The notes beneath the pieces are model-generated. The model was given only the letters and a program-made list of their open reading frames with translations. It ran no database searches and was not told where the DNA came from. The position numbers and the translations under genes were made by a program. Below are positions 45,238 to 54,431 of a DNA stretch of 64,000 nucleotides, piece after piece. Within the stretch, counting starts at the first letter, position 1. Each line of letters starts with the position of its first letter. The DNA lies in contig NZ_KQ758482.1 in the NCBI RefSeq assembly GCF_001456935.1, forward strand, positions 662,249 to 726,248, in the 5' to 3' direction. This stretch comes from [Bacillus] enclensis (lineage in GTDB: Bacteria; Bacillota; Bacilli; Bacillales; Bacillaceae_B).

Positions 45238-45761
45238 TCACTCGCTTCCGGAGGCATCATATAACCGCAATTTTTGCACTTACGAAGTTCCTCATTGCCA
45301 TTAAAGCTCGCGATCGCTTCCTTCACCTGCTGTTCAATATTTGTCAACTGAATTGTTGCCCGGTGCATTTCGTGGTCGCATTCATCACAGAACCAAACAA
45401 AGTCTTCCAATTCACCTTCAGCACGATTACGCTCTATTACAAGTCCGATTGTGTTTTCAATACGGTGTGGAGAGTGAGGCACATTAGCAGGCAGATGGAA
45501 CATTTCCCCTTCTTTTACTTCCACTACTTCGCGCTTTCCTTCATAATTGATCACCTCTACATAACAGCTTCCCTGTATTTGATAGAAAACCTCTTCAGAG
45601 GGATCAACGTGAAAATCCCGTCTTTTGTTAGGTCCGCCTAATAGCATCACCATCAGTTCAGCATCTTTCCAGATGACCTTATTATTAACCGGGGGCTTAA
45701 GCTGATCTCTATTTTCCTCAATAAATTTCATAAGATTAATTGGAGTAAATTGGCTTTTCAT
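45222..45761 (-). CDS. nbaC: 3-hydroxyanthranilate 3,4-dioxygenase
   Basis: This 179-residue cupin has Fe ligands His51, Glu57 and His96 (FHVDPSEE, LPANVPHSPHR). It also has the second iron site of the bacterial enzyme, with Cys125/Cys128 (FCDEC) and Cys162/Cys165 (CKNC), matching the numbering I recall for the Cupriavidus enzyme. It opens the ring of 3-hydroxyanthranilate to ACMS. The start is the ATG at 45761 after AAGGGAG; a TTG seven codons earlier is less likely. Confidence 0.96.
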   Translation of the reverse strand: MKSQFTPINLMKFIEENRDQLKPPVNNKVIWKDAELMVMLLGGPNKRRDFHVDPSEEVFYQIQGSCYVEVINYEGKREVVEVKEGEMFHLPANVPHSPHRIENTIGLVIERNRAEGELEDFVWFCDECDHEMHRATIQLTNIEQQVKEAIASFNGNEELRKCKNCGYMMPPEASEWKCE

Positions 45762-45844
45762 TATATTCTCTTCTCCCTTCAATTCTAGAAAATCATTAAA
45801 TAAACTTTAGTAGGGCAACCGTGCTATCACGTTTACTTTTAAAA

Positions 45845-46402
45845 TCATTCCACAATCTTTACAGGGTTAACTTTTAACGACTTATGCATATGGACTACTT
45901 CGTCTGCGAGATATGAAATCCGGTTCAATAAACCCTCATCCACTATTTCATTTTCCATATTAAAATGATCGTAGTTTGCGTATACATAGGCAGGGGCTAC
46001 AAATGCCCGGAAGTAGCTGGCAATTGGTTTCAACTGATTTTCGATTACAAGAAAATGCTGATAAGTTCCGCCATTAGCGACAAACCCCATCACTTTATTG
46101 CGGAAAGCATCAGGATGGATCAAATCAAAGAGGTTTTTCAGCACCCCTGGAATCGACCCTTGAAAAATAGGTGTCCCGATCACATAAAAATCTGCTGAAG
46201 AAACTTTCTCAATTACAGCCCTTGTATCATCAGAATATTTCTCAAGCGGGCGGCCATCACAGAACTCAACGTTATAATCCATCATATCCAGCATTTCCAC
46301 TTCGATATCCGGGTGGTTTTTTCTTACCTCTTCCAGCACCTTACGAATAACGATTCCTGTCTTCGCACCTATGATCGTGCCTGAAATCCCCAGTAATTTC
46401 AT
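45845..46402 (-). CDS. NAD(P)H-dependent flavin reductase, partner of the monooxygenase
   Basis: A 185-residue flavodoxin-fold protein of the NADPH-dependent FMN reductase family, with ISGTIIGAKTG (phosphate loop), GTPIFQGSIPGVLKNLFDLI and ANGGTYQH. It should supply reduced FAD to the HpaB-type oxygenase encoded upstream. In Geobacillus thermodenitrificans NG80-2 a three-gene set of monooxygenase, FAD reductase and FAD synthetase hydroxylates anthranilate. The ribosome site AGGAGGGG precedes the ATG. Confidence 0.85.
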   Translation of the reverse strand: MKLLGISGTIIGAKTGIVIRKVLEEVRKNHPDIEVEMLDMMDYNVEFCDGRPLEKYSDDTRAVIEKVSSADFYVIGTPIFQGSIPGVLKNLFDLIHPDAFRNKVMGFVANGGTYQHFLVIENQLKPIASYFRAFVAPAYVYANYDHFNMENEIVDEGLLNRISYLADEVVHMHKSLKVNPVKIVE

Positions 46403-46414
46403 ACAATACCCCTC

Positions 46415-46993
46415 CTATTCTTGTAAAATATGATTATTGGTAAAGTCTGCATTAAATGCAGGACTGAAATCCCAGCCTAGAAGTGCATTAGAGAGGTTGA
46501 CCTCCCCCTCTGATATAAGCTGACGTATCCGGGTAGAAGATATGATGCTTCCTTGTGAGCATAACACCGGCTTTGTTACGCTTACTTTGAAATATTTTTC
46601 GAGAAGTGAAATATCTCCAATTCTGTCTTTACCAAAGCGAAAATCTCCGCCAACCATAATCTCTACCGGATTAAGTTTTTCTAAACTATGGATAAATTCG
46701 GACGCGCTTTTCTTTGCATAAACTTCATCAAATTGCGTAACCACTGTATGTTGGACACCTAATTTCTTGAGCTTCCATAACTTTTCGTCCACCGTGGTCA
46801 ACATTTTTGCGCCTTGAAAAAACACACGCGGGGGAGGGTCAAATGTATACACCACACTTGGGACCTTCAATTTCCTGCTTCTCTGCACTGACTGCCGGAT
46901 CACGGCTTGATGCCCTCTGTGGACTCCGTCAAAAGCGCCAATGGCAACCACAGATCCAGGCAATTCCAACGATGAATAAACATGTGCTTCCAT
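46415..46993 (-). CDS. Stand-alone FMN adenylyltransferase (RibF N-terminal domain)
   Basis: The 192-residue protein contains GAFDGVHRGH (residues 19-28), the nucleotidylyl-transfer motif, and ISSTRIRQLI near residue 155. These are the FAD-synthetase half of RibF. It stops before the riboflavin-kinase domain (normal RibF is about 310 residues) and shows no PTAN-like kinase motif. It should make FAD from FMN for the monooxygenase. The usual bifunctional RibF should lie elsewhere in the genome. Confidence 0.87.
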   Translation of the reverse strand: MEAHVYSSLELPGSVVAIGAFDGVHRGHQAVIRQSVQRSRKLKVPSVVYTFDPPPRVFFQGAKMLTTVDEKLWKLKKLGVQHTVVTQFDEVYAKKSASEFIHSLEKLNPVEIMVGGDFRFGKDRIGDISLLEKYFKVSVTKPVLCSQGSIISSTRIRQLISEGEVNLSNALLGWDFSPAFNADFTNNHILQE

Positions 46994-47022
46994 TTGACTT
47001 TCTCCTCCTGTTTATTTGAAGT

Positions 47023-48504
47023 CTATTTTGTAAGCGCTTCCTTATTGTCCGGCAATGCGCCCCGAAGTGCTTCATCAACCATCGTAAGTGGTGTCAGGCG
47101 TTTATAGTTGTTATAGAAAATACCTCTCTTGCGGATAGGGTCACCAGTATAATAGCGCTCATACTGGAGCAATCGCTGGCCGAAAGCTTCACCGCATAAA
47201 TCCCATGCAAGTTTAAATATGCTGACTCTTTCCAGTGAAGAGACACCTTCACGGCCGACATAGTAATTGTCAATTGATTTTCTTAATTCAGCATTTTCAA
47301 AATCAGCTCCCGTAGGGGACATCAGCAAACCTCCGGCTCCAACTATCTGAATGACCTCGATCGCTCTAGGATACAGTTTAGGAAGTAAACCACGGATTGT
47401 TTCTAATGCTACATAATCCGGCATTGCCTCTCCATGCTCGGTTAATGTATGCTCATATTCAGCTACTTTTAATAACGCTCTGATCGATTCAAGAGACTGG
47501 GCAAGCTCGCCTAGCTGCTCCTGAACATTTAAATATCCATCAACCCCAATCGTATCTGCAACCTTCATTGCAACCTGAGTTGCGAATTCCAGCTTAACGA
47601 GGCCTCTGACACCTGATTGATGAGCCGGCTGCTGGCCTGCACCTGTCATTGGATAAAGTTTATTGGCTGCTTCTACATTGTTATATAAGAAAACTCTGTC
47701 CCATGGTACGACAACATCATCAAAAACAAGCAAAGCATCCATTTCTTCGAATCTGGAAGCAAGGGGATGATCAAAGAACGAACGTGTACCATCCTGCATC
47801 GGCTCCCTGCAGATAATACGCAGCCCCGGTGTATCAATCGGAATCGCAAAAGCCAGTGCATATTTTTCATCACCAGGCGCAAATCCCGGGAATGAGTAAA
47901 TGATCACTTCATCTGTCACCGGTGCAAGCGTCGCAAGCATTTTTGCTCCCCTTACAACCAGCCCATCCGGAGTCTCCTTGACTGCACCTAGATGCGTGTA
48001 AGTATCTTTTTGCTCATGCGAAGTTTTACTCCGGTCATTTTGAGGATTAATGATTGCATGCGTCAGAAAAATGTCGTTGTCCCGAATGTATTTATAATAA
48101 TTGCGGACATTTTCTGCCCAGTTTTTATTGTATTTTTCGAAGAACCAAGAATTGTAGTACATGGACGTAACTACAACATTCAAGAAATCTGGAGTTCTCC
48201 CCATCAATCCAAAAGTTGCCTTCGCATATGCTTCGAAAACATTTCGGCGTTTGACTAAATCTTCATAACTTTTCGGAGTAAGAAACGCATTATTCACCCT
48301 CTCGCCAGTTTCCTCACAAACATGTGTGATCTTATCTTGGAATTCTGGATCATGCTGCATGTCATACAGCTTAGCGATTTCAAGGATCGGCTGCTTAAAA
48401 ACCGGCATTTCAAACAAATTTTCAACCTTTTTACCTGAAAGCCAAACCTCAGGTTTTCGTGCTTTAACTGCTTCAATATATTGAGCTCCAGTCCTGATTC
48501 CCAT
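47023..48504 (-). CDS. FADH2-dependent anthranilate 3-monooxygenase (HpaB family)
   Basis: A 493-residue HpaB/4-hydroxyphenylacetate 3-hydroxylase-type oxygenase, with [19 protein letters not shown] at the start, the flavin-site segments [13 protein letters not shown] and [15 protein letters not shown], and [14 protein letters not shown]. Context (3-hydroxyanthranilate dioxygenase, flavin reductase and FAD synthetase downstream) points to anthranilate hydroxylation, as described for Geobacillus thermodenitrificans NG80-2. The start is the ATG at 48504, 6 bases after AGGAGG. It is first in the degradation operon. Confidence 0.82.
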   Translation of the reverse strand: MGIRTGAQYIEAVKARKPEVWLSGKKVENLFEMPVFKQPILEIAKLYDMQHDPEFQDKITHVCEETGERVNNAFLTPKSYEDLVKRRNVFEAYAKATFGLMGRTPDFLNVVVTSMYYNSWFFEKYNKNWAENVRNYYKYIRDNDIFLTHAIINPQNDRSKTSHEQKDTYTHLGAVKETPDGLVVRGAKMLATLAPVTDEVIIYSFPGFAPGDEKYALAFAIPIDTPGLRIICREPMQDGTRSFFDHPLASRFEEMDALLVFDDVVVPWDRVFLYNNVEAANKLYPMTGAGQQPAHQSGVRGLVKLEFATQVAMKVADTIGVDGYLNVQEQLGELAQSLESIRALLKVAEYEHTLTEHGEAMPDYVALETIRGLLPKLYPRAIEVIQIVGAGGLLMSPTGADFENAELRKSIDNYYVGREGVSSLERVSIFKLAWDLCGEAFGQRLLQYERYYTGDPIRKRGIFYNNYKRLTPLTMVDEALRGALPDNKEALTK

Positions 48505-48603
48505 ATACACCCTCCTGAAAATTTTATAGGAAATTTCATAATGAATTGTAATACTAATTTTTCAACATAACTGTAGCCTATTTAACGTTTTTTTCAGATT
48601 AGT

Positions 48604-48619
48604 TTTAGAAAAGTCTAAA
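48604..48619. promoter_or_regulatory. Candidate Crp/Fnr-type operator between divergent genes
   Basis: TTTAGAAAAGTCTAAA is a perfect 6-4-6 inverted repeat (TTTAGA/TCTAAA) in the 200-base region between the monooxygenase operon and the regulator at 48705. The FNR-like N4 spacing suits a Crp/Fnr dimer. TTTAGA half-sites also occur at 49995 and 50016 upstream of the second regulator. Confidence 0.55.
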
Positions 48620-48704
48620 TTATCTAACTTTTATATAGAATTTTTGCTTAAACTCTCCTATGATTATGTTAAATATTGACTTCACTTTTTTGGGAGGTAA
48701 TATA

Positions 48705-49331
48705 ATGGCCACAGTTTATGAAGAAATTTTTCATTGGGAGGATTATTTAAAGTATGGTACACGTCAATTTTTCAGAAAAAAAGAATGTATCTACAGGCAG
48801 GGTAATCAGGGCGAAGGGTTTTATTATTTACAGAAAGGGCTGATTAGAATTGTTACCGAAACAGCATCCGGTAAAGAAAATATGCTTAACATTGTCATAC
48901 CAAATCAACTATTGGGTGTTCAATCACTCGACCATCAAACTCATTTCACCACAGCAATTGCAGTAAAAAATTCTGTGGTCTATCATTTCTCCTCAGATGA
49001 ATTCCGAAAACTTATGATTCTACACCCGGAGCTCTTCAAACTCTTTTCAAAAAGTGTCATTCATAAGATGAAAATCCTTTTGGATCGGATTAATTTGAAT
49101 GCGCTTACATCAGAGCAAAAACTTGCCGTATTGCTTCACAATATTTGTGATGAATTTAAAAATTTCGAGATTCCTATTTCCCAGCAAGACCTCGCCTGCT
49201 GCACAGGTCTCACAAGAGTCACTGTTTATAAAGTATTAAAACAATGGAGGGAAGCGGGCATCATAGGAGTAGATAAACGAAAATACTATATAAAAAAACC
49301 AGATTCCCTTAGAAACCTGGTTCGTTGTTAA
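48705..49331 (+). CDS. Crp/Fnr-family transcriptional regulator 1
   Basis: A 208-residue protein with a cyclic-nucleotide-binding-like beta-roll (IYRQGNQGEGFYYLQKGLIRI), a dimer helix and a C-terminal winged helix (ISQQDLACCTGLTRVTVYKVLKQW). The N-terminal cysteine cluster of oxygen-sensing FNR is missing. It is divergent from the degradation operon, so it is the best candidate for its regulator. The start is the ATG at 48705 after GGGAGGTAATATA. Its 3' end overlaps the next gene tail to tail by 4 bases. Confidence 0.88.
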   Translation: MATVYEEIFHWEDYLKYGTRQFFRKKECIYRQGNQGEGFYYLQKGLIRIVTETASGKENMLNIVIPNQLLGVQSLDHQTHFTTAIAVKNSVVYHFSSDEFRKLMILHPELFKLFSKSVIHKMKILLDRINLNALTSEQKLAVLLHNICDEFKNFEIPISQQDLACCTGLTRVTVYKVLKQWREAGIIGVDKRKYYIKKPDSLRNLVRC

Positions 49332-49951
49332 TCATTATTCGCATTATTAGCAATCATACTGATTTTAGCATGGTCATTAATAATGATTTTACGCTTGTGC
49401 AGCTCTATATATCCTTTATGTTTCCATTTCTGTACGATTTTGTTCACTGTAATTCGAGAAGTACCAATGTATTTTGAAAAAGCAGTCTGGTTCAGAGAAG
49501 TATTCCCGTTTTCTTGTACGAGCTTTAGCAAATAAAAAGCCATCTGCTGTTCAACCGGGCTGTCTAAATGAGCAATGATTTCAGCAAGAGTTCTGAATTT
49601 GTATATTAATGAATCCGTATAAATTTCACCTGCAGCTGGTTGGTCCTTACAGATTGAAGCAATTGTATCATTTGAAAAAAAATAAATTATTGAGGGGCAG
49701 GTCGTTGTCCCGCTTGTCAAATATGGCTCACCATAAATTCCATGCTCGCCAAACAGCATCCCAGGGGGAACCATGTTAATAATCCGCTCATCCCCTTTGT
49801 CGGATAAAAGAGTAACTTTTATTTCCCCCTTTTTCAAATAATAGATTCCTCTCCCGGCTTGTCCCTGATGATACACCACTTTGTTTTTAGCAAACTTGAA
49901 TAACTGCCCATATGATAAATATGGCTCCCATTTATAACGAAGATTGTCCAC
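49328..49951 (-). CDS. Crp/Fnr-family transcriptional regulator 2
   Basis: This 207-residue protein has the same domain order as its neighbour: beta-roll with VVYHQGQAGRGIYYLKKGEIKV, then winged helix with LNQTAFSKYIGTSRITVNKIVQKW. It lacks FNR cysteines. It is convergent with regulator 1 and overlaps it by 4 bases, so mutual antisense transcription is possible. Two TTATTTAGATA repeats 21 bases apart (49992 and 50013) lie just upstream. Confidence 0.87.
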   Translation of the reverse strand: MDNLRYKWEPYLSYGQLFKFAKNKVVYHQGQAGRGIYYLKKGEIKVTLLSDKGDERIINMVPPGMLFGEHGIYGEPYLTSGTTTCPSIIYFFSNDTIASICKDQPAAGEIYTDSLIYKFRTLAEIIAHLDSPVEQQMAFYLLKLVQENGNTSLNQTAFSKYIGTSRITVNKIVQKWKHKGYIELHKRKIIINDHAKISMIANNANND

Positions 49952-50107
49952 CCATTCACCTTCCTCTTTTATTCCCCACTTGCAATTTTGATTATTTAGA
50001 TAATTATAACATTTATTTAGATATTCATACTAATAGTGAAAACAAGAAGTACATATACTTCACTTGGTCTATTACTGCCCTCAATGATAAAAAACGATAA
50101 TTACAAC

Positions 50108-50138
50108 AAAAAAACCGATTCCCTATGGAACCGGTTTT
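50108..50138 (-). terminator. Terminator of the rib operon
   Basis: AAAACCGATTCC (50111-50122) pairs with GGAACCGGTTTT (50127-50138), with one mismatch, then TTTGTTG on the reverse strand. Confidence 0.82.
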
Positions 50139-50157
50139 TTTGTTGTTTGGGATGATT

Positions 50158-50628
50158 TTATTGATCAATCGCACGAACCAGATTCGCCATTTCAATCGCC
50201 GACACTGCCGCTTCCCATCCTTTGTTTCCTGCCTTTGTACCAGCTCGCTCGATTGCCTGCTCGATCGTGTCAGTGGTAAGGACACCGAAGATGACCGGGA
50301 TATCTTCCTGCAATGCAAGACCAGCCACTCCTTTGGCTACTTCTCCGCTTACATATTCAAAGTGGGCAGTTGCTCCGCGGATGACCGTACCAAGGGTGAT
50401 GACGGCATCATATTTACCGGAACGAGCCAGTTTCTTGGCAATCATCGGGATTTCAAATGCACCCGGAACCCATGTTACCGAGATATCATTTTCTTCGATG
50501 CCATGGCGCTTCAGTGCATCTTCAGCCCCGCCAAGCAGCTTGGATGTGATGAATTCATTGAATCTGGATACCACGATTGCCACTTTCAGGCCTGTTCCGA
50601 CTAAATTACCTTCGTAAATTGTTTTCAT
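50158..50628 (-). CDS. ribH: 6,7-dimethyl-8-ribityllumazine synthase
   Basis: A 156-residue lumazine synthase with [30 protein letters not shown] (substrate site) and [14 protein letters not shown] carrying the catalytic histidine. It condenses the RibD product with dihydroxybutanone phosphate. It forms icosahedral shells with RibE in Bacillus. It is last in the operon, 30 bases after ribBA. Confidence 0.97.
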   Translation of the reverse strand: MKTIYEGNLVGTGLKVAIVVSRFNEFITSKLLGGAEDALKRHGIEENDISVTWVPGAFEIPMIAKKLARSGKYDAVITLGTVIRGATAHFEYVSGEVAKGVAGLALQEDIPVIFGVLTTDTIEQAIERAGTKAGNKGWEAAVSAIEMANLVRAIDQ

Positions 50629-50658
50629 TTTTCATTCCTCCAATTAGATAATATAATA

Positions 50659-51852
50659 TTAGAATTTTAATAAATGACCCAGTTTTACATGTTTTGTTTT
50701 TAGATACTTTTCATTTTCCAGTTTGGCCGGGATCTGGATCGGCACACGATCGACGATATCCAATCCATACCCTTTTATGCCTGCGATTTTCCGGGGGTTA
50801 TTCGTTAACAGCTTGATGCGCTTTATGTTCAAATCCCTGAGAATCTGGGCACCAATGCCATATTCCCTCAGGTCTGCCCCGAAGCCGAGTTTATGGTTGG
50901 CTTCAACCGTGTCAAAACCCTCTTCCTGCAGCTTATACGCTTTCAGTTTGTTGATCAGGCCGATGCCCCGTCCTTCCTGCCGCATATACAGCAGGACCCC
51001 CTGCCCTGCTTCTTCGATCTGGGCAAGTGCCGTGGCGAGCTGCGGCCCGCAGTCGCATCGGTTCGAACCGAAGACATCACCTGTAAGGCATTCAGAATGA
51101 ACCCTGACCAGGACGTCTTCATTTTCTTTCCACTCACCTTTGACAAGTGCGATATGTTCTTTTCCAGTCAGGTTCTCCGTATAGGCAACCGCTTTAAATT
51201 GACCGAACTCAGTCGGCAGTTCGATTTCGACCTCTCTTGTGACAAGTTTTTCTTTGCTGCGCCGGTAACGGATCAATTCTTCGATTGTAATGATTTTTAA
51301 ATCCCATTTTTCAGCAATCTTCATTAATTCAGGGACTCTTGCCATTGTGCCGTCTTCATTCATGATTTCACAAATGACACCGGCCGGTTTGGATCCGGCA
51401 ATCGTTGCGAGATCAATGGCTGCTTCCGTGTGACCTGCCCGTTTCAACACCCCGCCTTTTTTTGCAACCAGCGGGAAAACATGTCCCGGGCGCTTGAAAT
51501 CATCCGGCTGTGACAACGGGTTCAGAAGCTGTTGAATGGTTTCCGACCTTTCGAAAGCACTGATCCCTGTCGTCGAAGACCGGTGATCAATACTGATTGT
51601 AAACGCCGTTCCGTGTGGATCTGTATTTTCATCCGTCATCGGAGAAAGTTTCAGACGGGTTGAGAGTTCTTCTGATATGGGAGCGCAGATAAGGCCCCTT
51701 CCTTCTTTCGCCATGAAATTTATGACTTCAGGCGCCGCTTTTTCAGCAAGGGCAATGAAGTCTCCTTCATTTTCACGATTTTCATCGTCAACTACGATGA
51801 CGACCTTCCCGTTTCTCAAATCTTCTACTGCTTCTTCGATTGTATGAAACAT
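50659..51852 (-). CDS. ribBA: Bifunctional DHBP synthase / GTP cyclohydrolase II
   Basis: The 397-residue fusion has the DHBP synthase half at residues 1-200 ([27 protein letters not shown]) and the cyclohydrolase II half at 205-397. The second half carries zinc ligands in [17 protein letters not shown], and RQEGRGIGL. It opens both branches of riboflavin synthesis. The ATG lies 17 bases after the ribE stop. Confidence 0.97.
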   Translation of the reverse strand: MFHTIEEAVEDLRNGKVVIVVDDENRENEGDFIALAEKAAPEVINFMAKEGRGLICAPISEELSTRLKLSPMTDENTDPHGTAFTISIDHRSSTTGISAFERSETIQQLLNPLSQPDDFKRPGHVFPLVAKKGGVLKRAGHTEAAIDLATIAGSKPAGVICEIMNEDGTMARVPELMKIAEKWDLKIITIEELIRYRRSKEKLVTREVEIELPTEFGQFKAVAYTENLTGKEHIALVKGEWKENEDVLVRVHSECLTGDVFGSNRCDCGPQLATALAQIEEAGQGVLLYMRQEGRGIGLINKLKAYKLQEEGFDTVEANHKLGFGADLREYGIGAQILRDLNIKRIKLLTNNPRKIAGIKGYGLDIVDRVPIQIPAKLENEKYLKTKHVKLGHLLKF

Positions 51853-51869
51853 CTGGAGTTCCTCCTCGG

Positions 51870-52526
51870 TTAATCAGCAAATCCGTGATTGTTCAAGAAT
51901 TCATAGCTGATTTTACTTGTACTTCTTTCTTTTCGCTGTGCCTGTTCATAAAATCGGTGAAAATACTTGGCCATGACATCGCATTCCACGTTGACCTTAT
52001 CTCCTGTCTTCTTTTGACCCAGGACCGTATCTCCCCTCGTTTGCGGGATGAGTGATACCGTGATGGAATCATCGCTCAGTCCAAATACAGTCAGGGATGT
52101 GCCGTCGATCGCAACGGACCCCTTCATAATGAAATAAGGTGAAAGTTCTTTTGGTACAGAAATATCTACATAGACGGCATTTTCAACTTGTTCGAGCCTC
52201 GTGATCGTTCCTATACCGTCAACGTGTCCATTGACAAAATGGCCGCCGAAACGTCCGCCTGCTGCCATTGCTCTCTCGAGATTCACACGAGACCCGGCCG
52301 TCAAATCCCTGAGTGTCGTCGCCTCGAATGTTTCCGGCATCACGTCGACTTGAAACCTGCTGTCAGTAAAAGACGTAACCGTCAAACAAACTCCGTTTAT
52401 GCTTATGCTGTCCCCGATATGGACATCTTTCAGAATTTTGCGGGCAGATATGGAAAGCACCATCGATGCCGCAGCTTTATTAATTTGATCGATTTTCCCG
52501 ATTTCCTCTATGATTCCGGTAAACAA
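51870..52526 (-). CDS. ribE: Riboflavin synthase alpha chain
   Basis: A 218-residue protein with two internal lumazine-binding repeats: [12 protein letters not shown] at the N-terminus, and a second copy starting near residue 98 with [20 protein letters not shown] and DGTSLTV occur in equivalent positions. It dismutates two lumazines to riboflavin. It starts 4 bases after the ribD stop. Confidence 0.96.
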   Translation of the reverse strand: MFTGIIEEIGKIDQINKAAASMVLSISARKILKDVHIGDSISINGVCLTVTSFTDSRFQVDVMPETFEATTLRDLTAGSRVNLERAMAAGGRFGGHFVNGHVDGIGTITRLEQVENAVYVDISVPKELSPYFIMKGSVAIDGTSLTVFGLSDDSITVSLIPQTRGDTVLGQKKTGDKVNVECDVMAKYFHRFYEQAQRKERSTSKISYEFLNNHGFAD

Positions 52527-52530
52527 TTCA

Positions 52531-53637
52531 TCAGCCTTCTTTCATATTGGAGTGTTTTTTTGGGTGAGCCGTTATTTTTATATCAGGCCCGATTGTTTTC
52601 ACCGAAACGATATTCATCTCAAGACCTTCTTTAATGGCAGATACTCCACTCCCGCCAAAACTGGTATGAGCATCCCAGCCGCCGATGAGCTTCGGCGCCA
52701 TATAGATGATGAGTTCCTGAAAAGCTTTCTGTTCAAGAAAAGATCCATGGACCGATGATCCGCCTTCTACATAAACGGACTGGATTGAATTCTTGCCTAA
52801 TTCTTTTAACACTGATTGCAAATCGATCCGTTTATCCGGGAGAGTTATGACTTCACAACCTTCTTGCAGGTAAGGGACCTTGTCCTCTTCCGTAATTGAA
52901 TCACTCGTCATGATGATCGTCTTACTTTCTTTATCTCTTACAACATTGGACTCAAGTGGAGTTCTAAGGGTATTATCTAAAATAATTCGAATGGGGTTTT
53001 TTCCACCTTGGGGCAAACGGGTGGTAAGGTGCGGGTTATCGCGGATGATTGTATTGACTCCAACTAATATCGCGTCATGCCGGTGACGATCATAGTGGAC
53101 ATCGAGCCTTGATTCTTCAGATGTAATCCATTTGCTGTCTCCTGAAGCAACAGCAGTCTTGCCGTCAAGGGTAACGGCGGTTTTCAGCGTCACATAGGGG
53201 GTTTGATACTTCATATAATGAAAGAAATGTTTATTGAGTTCCAGTGCTTCTTCCCTGCCTTCCCCTATATGAACCTCCACACCGGCCTGCCGGAGCTGCT
53301 CTATTCCCTTGCCGGCTACCAGCGGGTTCGGATCTGTCGTGGCAATGAACACCCTTTTGATTCCGCTCTTAATGATAAGCTGTGAACACGGCGGAGTTCT
53401 GCCATAATGAGAACAAGGTTCCAGTGTGACGTATATGTCTGCACCATCTGCCTTTTCACCTGCTGCAGTAATGGCAAGGACTTCAGCATGTCCTTCTCCA
53501 GCCTTTAAATGGGCACCCATCCCTGCAATTTCACCGTTTTTAACAACGACGGCTCCCACTGCCGGGTTCGGTGATGTCTGTCCCTTGGTGGCCGCGGCCA
53601 TCGTAAGTGCAAGCTGCATATAATCCTTGTGCTCCAT
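52531..53637 (-). CDS. ribD: Riboflavin deaminase/reductase RibD
   Basis: The 368-residue fusion has an N-terminal zinc deaminase (His50-x-Glu52, and PCSHYGRTPPC with Cys75 and Cys84) and a C-terminal NADPH reductase from about residue 150 (TLKTAVTLDGKTA, VEGGSSVHGSFL). It catalyses the second and third steps from GTP. The start ATG at 53637 follows GAGGAGGTATACTT; a longer reading into the riboswitch is spurious. It is first in the operon. Confidence 0.96.
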   Translation of the reverse strand: MEHKDYMQLALTMAAATKGQTSPNPAVGAVVVKNGEIAGMGAHLKAGEGHAEVLAITAAGEKADGADIYVTLEPCSHYGRTPPCSQLIIKSGIKRVFIATTDPNPLVAGKGIEQLRQAGVEVHIGEGREEALELNKHFFHYMKYQTPYVTLKTAVTLDGKTAVASGDSKWITSEESRLDVHYDRHRHDAILVGVNTIIRDNPHLTTRLPQGGKNPIRIILDNTLRTPLESNVVRDKESKTIIMTSDSITEEDKVPYLQEGCEVITLPDKRIDLQSVLKELGKNSIQSVYVEGGSSVHGSFLEQKAFQELIIYMAPKLIGGWDAHTSFGGSGVSAIKEGLEMNIVSVKTIGPDIKITAHPKKHSNMKEG

Positions 53638-53670
53638 AAGTATACCTCCTCTCTCTATATAAAAATAAAA

Positions 53671-53692
53671 CCCCAAGAAAAATAACTTGGGG
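53671..53692 (-). terminator. FMN riboswitch expression-platform terminator
   Basis: CCCCAAG (53671-53677) pairs with CTTGGGG (53686-53692), then TTTTATTTTT on the reverse strand, between the aptamer and ribD. It would form when FMN is bound. Confidence 0.82.
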
Positions 53693-53788
53693 AGATTGGC
53701 ATGACAAATAAACATATTTAATGATACTATTCAGAAAAATCCAATCAATATGGTTCTCTGCTTTCCCATCAATAAATACTGCCTTTCC

Positions 53789-53921
53789 TTCTCCCATCCA
53801 GACTATCACTGTCGGCTTTGGAATTTCACCAAATCCACCGTCTGACCTTAGTCAGCCGGGTCACGGACTGAGAGCTCTTTGCTCATCACCGCCGGTAGGG
53901 AATTTCACCCTGCCCCGAAGG
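53789..53921 (-). promoter_or_regulatory. FMN riboswitch (RFN element)
   Basis: On the reverse strand the classical RFN blocks appear in order: CTTCGGGGCAGGGTGAAATT, CCCTACCGGCGGTGAT, AGTCCGTGACCCG, GACGGTGGATTTGGTGAAATT, CCGACAGTGATAGTCTGGATGG and GAGAAGG. It senses FMN and controls the rib operon. A possible extended -10 (TGATAGAAT) lies upstream at 53944-53949. Confidence 0.97.
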
Positions 53922-54024
53922 AAACCATATTCGATTAACATTATTCTATCATAGTTTTCTACCAGAGTTCACTTCTGATACTCATCTCATTAAAAATTTG
54001 AATCATTTGGACCAAAAAATCAAA

Positions 54025-54059
54025 AAAGGAATGTCCCTTCTTTAAGGAATCATTCCTTT
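54025..54059 (-). terminator. Terminator after the copper-storage gene
   Basis: AAAGGAATG (54025-54033) pairs with CATTCCTTT (54051-54059), then TTTGATTTTTTGG on the reverse strand. Confidence 0.75.
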
Positions 54060-54062
54060 CAT

Positions 54063-54380
54063 TCAAACAAGTTTCCTGCATTCCTCGGCACAGTCGAAGC
54101 ATGCTGCGGCACAGTCCTTGCAATGCCTGTGGTCGTGTGTATCACACTCTTTTCCGCATGCCTCGCAGATTTCAGCACAAAGTGTAAGAATGCCGGACAC
54201 AAATTTGCTGCTTCTTTGAATCGCATTTATAGCATATGAACAAATGTCGGCGCATTCACGATCAAGTTCGATGCATTGCATCATACGTTGTTCTTCCTTT
54301 AATGACGCATGATAGCAGACATTGCATGCCTCCATGCAGTTCCTCAAGGCAGTCAGGCATTGTTTATAACTTGCATTCAT
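54063..54380 (-). CDS. yhjQ: Cysteine-rich four-helix copper storage protein (Csp3/YhjQ-like)
   Basis: A 105-residue helical protein with 16 cysteines, mostly in CxxxC or CxxC spacing facing one side of the helices, and a short histidine patch (CDTHDHRHC). This is the layout of DUF326/Csp proteins, which store many Cu(I) ions inside a four-helix bundle. There is no signal peptide, so it is cytosolic. The start ATG at 54380 follows GGAGGTGAGAAG. Confidence 0.88.
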   Translation of the reverse strand: MNASYKQCLTALRNCMEACNVCYHASLKEEQRMMQCIELDRECADICSYAINAIQRSSKFVSGILTLCAEICEACGKECDTHDHRHCKDCAAACFDCAEECRKLV

Positions 54381-54431
54381 CTTCTCACCTCCAGTACCTG
54401 AATAGGATTCCCCATCTCTTTCAAACAATGA

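Noticed and set aside
48511-48704. cre site in front of the monooxygenase operon
   Set aside because: The only CG-centred candidate (near TTTAACGTTTTTTT) fails the conserved flanking positions.
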